Source: Actinomadura rudentiformis (GTDB taxonomy: Bacteria > Actinomycetota > Actinomycetes > Streptosporangiales > Streptosporangiaceae). Taken from it: a DNA stretch of 64,000 nt. The position numbers and the translations under genes were made by a program. Position 1 is the first letter of the stretch, and each line of letters opens with the position of its first letter. Below, piece after piece: positions 60,518 through 64,000 of this stretch. Below the pieces are notes generated by a model. The model was given only the letters and a program-made list of their open reading frames with translations. It did not search any database and had not been told where the DNA came from. The stretch lies in NCBI RefSeq assembly GCF_008923185.1, contig NZ_WBMT01000028.1, positions 1 to 64,000 of the forward strand, read 5' to 3'.

Positions 60518-61201
60518 ATGACGCTGCGCACAGCCCGACGTTCGTCGTTGGTCGAGCAGGTGATCGACCAGCTGCGGGACGAGATCGCGACCGGGGTGTG
60601 GGTCGTCGGCGCCAAGATTCCGCCGGAGCCGGTGCTCTCCGAGAGCCTCGGCGTGGGGCGCAACACCGTCCGGGAGGCGGTGCGTGCGCTGACCCATGCG
60701 GGGCTTCTGGAGTGCCGTCAGGGGGACGGTACGTACGTTCGCGCCACCAGTGAGCTTTCCGGCGCGGTGCGCCGCAGGCTGGAGACCGCCGAGCTCATCG
60801 AGATCCTCGAGGTGCGGCGCGGGCTGGAGGTCGAGGCCGCCCGGCTGGCCGCCGCGCGCCGTACCGACGCCGACATCGCGGCGATCAATGAGGCGCTGGC
60901 GCACCGCAACGCCCAGTGGGAGGCCCGCGACCACGCGGCGTTCGTCGAGGCCGACCTGGCGTTCCACATGGCGGTCGTCGAAGCCACTCACAACAAGGTC
61001 CTCACCGACCTCTACCGTGACTTCAGCGCGGTGTTGAGGGCGAGCATCGGGGCCGCGGGCAATCTGCTCCAGCATGCCGACATCCCCCACGCGCCGATCG
61101 CTGACGCGATCGAGGCGGGGGACGCGGCCGCCGCGGCCCAGGCCACCCATTCCTGCCTGGACGAGATCCTCCGTTCGACGGAGCAGCCGGCCCCGGCTTG
61201 A
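60518..61201 (+). CDS. GntR/FadR family transcriptional regulator
   Basis: 227 aa. Winged HTH (~8-75: KIPPEPVLSESLGVGRNTVREAVRAL) and FCD ligand domain (~95-220) with EADLAFHMAVVEATHN, whose Asp/His residues often bind metal. AAGGGGGGA lies upstream of the ATG. Likely controls itself and the MFS gene 76 bp downstream. Confidence 0.94.
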   Translation: MTLRTARRSSLVEQVIDQLRDEIATGVWVVGAKIPPEPVLSESLGVGRNTVREAVRALTHAGLLECRQGDGTYVRATSELSGAVRRRLETAELIEILEVRRGLEVEAARLAAARRTDADIAAINEALAHRNAQWEARDHAAFVEADLAFHMAVVEATHNKVLTDLYRDFSAVLRASIGAAGNLLQHADIPHAPIADAIEAGDAAAAAQATHSCLDEILRSTEQPAPA

Positions 61202-61277
61202 CCTCGTTCCTTCACGGCACCGCCCTTGCGAGCGTGCCCACCTTCCACCTGCACGCACCGCGTACGACGAAGGCGAC

Positions 61278-62546
61278 ATGAGTTCCTCTGCACGTATCAC
61301 CCGTCCGACCACGATCTGGATGCTCACCGGCCTGATCCTGCTCACGACCAACCTGCGGGCCGCGATCACCGGCATCGCGCCGGTGCTCGGCGATCTCCAG
61401 GACACGTTCGGGCTGTCCGGCGTCGAGGTGAGCATCCTCACCACGCTGCCGGTGCTGTGCCTCGGCGTCTTCGCGTCGGTGGCGCCGTCGTTCGCCCGCT
61501 GGTTCGGCACCGAGGTGGCCATCGCCGGCGCACTGGTCTTGATCACGGGTGGGATCGTGCTGCGGGTGGTGCCGTCGTCGCTGGCGCTGTTCGCTGGAAC
61601 GGTCCTGGCGGGCGCGGGCATCGCGACGGGGAACGTGCTCATGCCCGCGGTCATCAAGCGGCACTTCACCGGCCGGGTGGGCTCACTCACCGGGCTGGCG
61701 ATGATGCTCATGGCGGCCAGCGGCGCCGTCGCCGCCGGTCTGGCCGTACCGCTGGACGACGCCGGCGGGTGGCGGCTGGCCCTGGCGGTGTGGGCCGTTC
61801 CGTCGCTGATCGCCGCGCTCGTGTGGGGGCCGATCGCTCTGCGCAGCCGTCCCGGGCGTGAGTCGCTGGCTCCGGCCACCGAGGTCGGCTCGCTGCTGCG
61901 CTCGCCATTGGCCTGGTCGGTGGCTGTGTTCATGGGCATGGCGTCGCTGATGTTCTATGTGCTGATGTCGTGGCTGCCCGAGATCATGCGGGACCACGGA
62001 TTCGCCGCCGCCGAGGCCGGGATGATGGTCTCGTACATGATGATCATCGGTATCCCGCTCGGCTTCGTGGTCCCCGTGCTGGCCGCACGCGTCCGGGACC
62101 AGCGCTTCTTGATCGTCGGTGTCTCCACGGCCATGGTCGTGGGCCTGATCGGCATGCTGGTCGCTCCCGGTGCCGGATGGCTCTGGGTGACCGTGCTCGG
62201 TCTCGCCACGGGCAGCGCGTTCCCGCTGGCCTTCACGCTGCTCACCCTGCGTTCATCCAGTCCTGCGGTGGCGGCGCGCCTCTCGGGCATGGCCCAGACA
62301 GGTGGCTACCTGCTCGCGGGCTTCGGCCCGCTGGCCGTGGGCGTCCTCCACAGCGTGACCGGTGGATGGGAGGTCTCCCTGGTGCTCCTGCTGGTGCTGG
62401 TCGTCCCCGAGACCGTCTTCGGCCTCATGGCGGCCCGCCCCGGCGTCGTTCGCCCGAGCACCGTGCGCTCGGAGGGCTCCTTCGAGCAGGTCATCGAACC
62501 CAAGGACATGCCCGTACCGCCTCGCGTGCCCGTCAACGCCCGCTGA
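61278..62546 (+). CDS. MFS transporter, CynX/NimT-like
   Basis: 422 aa with 12 TM helices from ATG 61278 (GAAGG 5 nt upstream). TTNLRAAITGIAPVLGDLQ and GIATGNVLMPAVIKRHF are signatures of the CynX/NimT (cyanate/2-nitroimidazole) MFS branch. Substrate is probably a small organic anion. Downstream of the GntR gene, probably co-regulated. Confidence 0.91.
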   Translation: MSSSARITRPTTIWMLTGLILLTTNLRAAITGIAPVLGDLQDTFGLSGVEVSILTTLPVLCLGVFASVAPSFARWFGTEVAIAGALVLITGGIVLRVVPSSLALFAGTVLAGAGIATGNVLMPAVIKRHFTGRVGSLTGLAMMLMAASGAVAAGLAVPLDDAGGWRLALAVWAVPSLIAALVWGPIALRSRPGRESLAPATEVGSLLRSPLAWSVAVFMGMASLMFYVLMSWLPEIMRDHGFAAAEAGMMVSYMMIIGIPLGFVVPVLAARVRDQRFLIVGVSTAMVVGLIGMLVAPGAGWLWVTVLGLATGSAFPLAFTLLTLRSSSPAVAARLSGMAQTGGYLLAGFGPLAVGVLHSVTGGWEVSLVLLLVLVVPETVFGLMAARPGVVRPSTVRSEGSFEQVIEPKDMPVPPRVPVNAR

Positions 62547-62562
62547 TCGCCCTCCCCAGACC

Positions 62563-62594
62563 GGCCAGGGCGAGCACCCCGCTCCGCCCTGGCC
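62563..62594 (+). terminator. terminator after CynX-like gene
   Basis: Perfect 10-bp stem GGCCAGGGCG/CGCCCTGGCC with a 12-nt loop, 17 nt after the stop. The rest of the gap to 62819 shows nothing. Confidence 0.8.
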
Positions 62595-62819
62595 TATGAC
62601 TTGCTTGCTGCGTCCGTACGAGCCAGGGCGACTGGACTGCCGAGCGGTCCGGTGCCTTTGCCCGGCTTTCCGGATAGCGGTCCTTGAGGACGGACGCTCC
62701 GCCCTGACCGGTCGTACGCGGGCTCAGCTCGCGCGGAGTCTTGGCCGCGTTGCGACGGGGTGGGCGGCGTCCAGGCTCAAGCTCGGACCGTGGGGCCTGG
62801 ACGCGTCCAGGCCGGCGGG

Positions 62820-63119
62820 TCAGCCGGCGTCCATGTCCAGGACACGGGCGTGGAGGACGAGGCGCTGGTGGAGCGCGGCGCGGAGGGCGCGGTGGAGGCC
62901 GTCTTCCAGGTAGAGCTCGCCGCGCCACTGGACCACGTGCGGGAAGAGATCTCCGTAGAACGTGGAGTCCTTGGCCAGGAGAGACTGCAGGTCCAGCTCG
63001 CGTTTGGTGCTGACGAGCTGGTCCAGACGGACCTGGCGTGGAGGAATCTTGGCCCAGTCCCGGGACGAGAGTCCGTGCTCGGGATAGGGCCGCCCTTCGC
63101 CAACCGCCTTGAAGATCAC
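62820..63119 (-). CDS. ParB/sulfiredoxin-like small protein (annotated elsewhere as VapB-type antitoxin)
   Basis: 99 aa, starting MIFKAVGEGRPYPEHGLSSR. IPPRQVRLDQLVSTKRELDL and YLEDGLHRALRAALHQR resemble the ParB/Srx fold (DGxHR motif). I recall close actinobacterial homologues carrying a VapB antitoxin label, but no vapC toxin is beside it. Length and ends look complete. Function unknown. Confidence 0.8.
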   Translation of the reverse strand: MIFKAVGEGRPYPEHGLSSRDWAKIPPRQVRLDQLVSTKRELDLQSLLAKDSTFYGDLFPHVVQWRGELYLEDGLHRALRAALHQRLVLHARVLDMDAG

Positions 63120-63558
63120 GCCTCAGAGTCTACGGGGTCAGATGCCACCCGAGAAGGTGTGGCCCCGCCGGGGGCCTCCGGTCTCGTAGCTGTCGTGAAC
63201 CATCGCGCCGCTGCTCAGAGGGTCCGTGGGCGAACGCGTCGGGCTGGACGTAGCCCCCCGAGCACGGTGCTGGATCCTGTCGCCGCCGACCGCCTCGGAG
63301 TTGGCGCGGGCGCGGCTTTGCACCAGCGGAGTGCGGCTTGCGCCGACAGTCCGGTGTGGATAGTGCGATGGGTTTTACGCCAGCCGTCCGGTGGGGGATA
63401 CGCCCCGACGTTCGGGGCGCTTGCGGCGGCGGATTGCGCGACGACGTCGCGCAAAAGACATGGTGTCTGGAATACCGTGATATTTCCGCTCGTGCTGTCA
63501 ACCGGTTGCGGCTCCGGAGCGTATGTCTTGCGATGTCCACCGTCCTGGGAGCAGGCGT
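63120..63558. other. 439-bp gap upstream of sigma factor gene
   Basis: No gene is supported. CGCCCCGA-CGT-TCGGGGCG (63401-63419) is a perfect 8-bp hairpin with a 3-nt loop. The sigma-factor promoter is not evident. Confidence 0.5.
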
Positions 63559-64000
63559 TTGACCGTAGAGGAGTTCGAGGAGTTCTACGCGCATGCGGTC
63601 AGGAGCTTGATCGGACAGCTGTTCCTGGTCGCGGGCGACCTCCGGGAAGCCGAAGACGTCGTCCAGGAGGCCTTCGTCCGCGCCTGGGGCGCCCGGCGGA
63701 AGCTGGATCGGGAGGGCTCGCCGGAAGCGTGGGTGCGCCTCACGGCGACCCGTTTGGCGATCAGCCGGTGGCGTCGTCGAACGCGTAGTGCCGAGGCGTG
63801 GCTGCGCGTCGGCTCGGCCGCGGCCGCGGCTGCGGAACCCGGACCCGATGCGGTCGCCGTCGCGCGGGCACTGCGCAGCCTGCCCGCCCGCCAACGGCTC
63901 GCGGTGGTCCTGTTCTACGTCTGTGATCTGCCGGTGGAGCAGGTCGCGGCCGAGGCCGGGATGTCCGCGGGAACGGTGAAGACGCACTTGTCGCGGGGCC
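63559..64000 (+). CDS. SigE-family ECF RNA polymerase sigma factor (3' end outside window)
   Basis: 147 codons in the window. TTG start with GGGAG 7 nt upstream. MTVEEFEEFYAHAVRSLIGQ begins the sigma-2 domain, with AEDVVQEAFVRAW in region 2.2. Region 4 contains LPARQRLAVVLFYVCDLPVEQVAAEAGMSAGTVKTHLSRG, the -35-binding HTH. Typical of the actinomycete SigE-like ECF subgroup, often followed by a membrane regulator gene that is outside the window. Confidence 0.92.
   Translation, partial: MTVEEFEEFYAHAVRSLIGQLFLVAGDLREAEDVVQEAFVRAWGARRKLDREGSPEAWVRLTATRLAISRWRRRTRSAEAWLRVGSAAAAAAEPGPDAVAVARALRSLPARQRLAVVLFYVCDLPVEQVAAEAGMSAGTVKTHLSRG

Overview
The window is high-GC actinobacterial chromosome. 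Evidence: GC-rich codon third positions throughout, frequent GTG starts, several promoters whose -10 element lies 6-8 nt before the start codon (leaderless mRNAs), and a core gene order of class A PBPs - GT87 glycosyltransferase - rpsF-ssb-rpsR-rplI - MATE - dnaB of the kind seen in Streptomyces-like genomes. Large AfsR/SARP regulators, twin SDR/MFS modules and a snapalysin suggest a filamentous soil actinomycete, perhaps Streptosporangiales. That placement is inference. I see no prophage, IS element, CRISPR array or rRNA.

Layout. 1-7.2 kb: two tandem class A penicillin-binding proteins with collagen-like Gly-Pro cytoplasmic tails, then a membrane glycosyltransferase. 7.2-14.5 kb: accessory genes (epoxide hydrolase with a MerR regulator, a barstar gene with a remnant of its ribonuclease partner, endonuclease IV) separated by minisatellite tracts. 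14.7-19.5 kb: ribosomal protein/SSB operon, a secreted PGRP-type amidase and a MATE transporter. 19.9-23.8 kb: dnaB with two inteins, the first a class 3 (WCT) type splitting the P-loop. 23.9-45.1 kb: accessory region rich in regulators (MarR, Lrp, HxlR, SARP, XRE), oxidoreductases and efflux pumps, with one frameshifted acetyltransferase. 45.2-48.9 kb: DNA repair and replication genes (Ada-AlkA fusion, Ogt, a DnaN sliding clamp). 49-53 kb: beta-propeller-like protein, cupin regulator with B3/4-domain protein and EamA transporter, and snapalysin. 53.3-58.3 kb: tRNA-Ser, tadA with two associated paralogues, a low-complexity protein, upp, and small membrane/PH-domain genes. 58.5-64 kb: HTH-TPR protein, FadR-type regulator with a CynX-like MFS transporter, a ParB/VapB-like small protein, and the start of a SigE-family sigma factor.

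Genes that work together: the rpsF-rplI operon with ssb and dnaB (translation and replication); the PBPs, GT87 protein and amidase (cell envelope); alkA-ogt (alkylation repair, translated from closely spaced genes); tadA plus its associated proteins (tRNA wobble inosine); and several regulator-target pairs with palindromic operators visible in the DNA.

The most striking features are the double-intein dnaB, the orphan barstar beside a truncated ribonuclease, an SDR that has lost its Tyr/Lys catalytic pair and is translationally coupled to an imine-reductase-like gene, and the abundance of unrelated GC-rich tandem repeats. One of these repeats expands a loop inside a SARP/STAND regulator by about 130 residues. 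I did not find a wholly new multi-gene system that I could defend from sequence alone.
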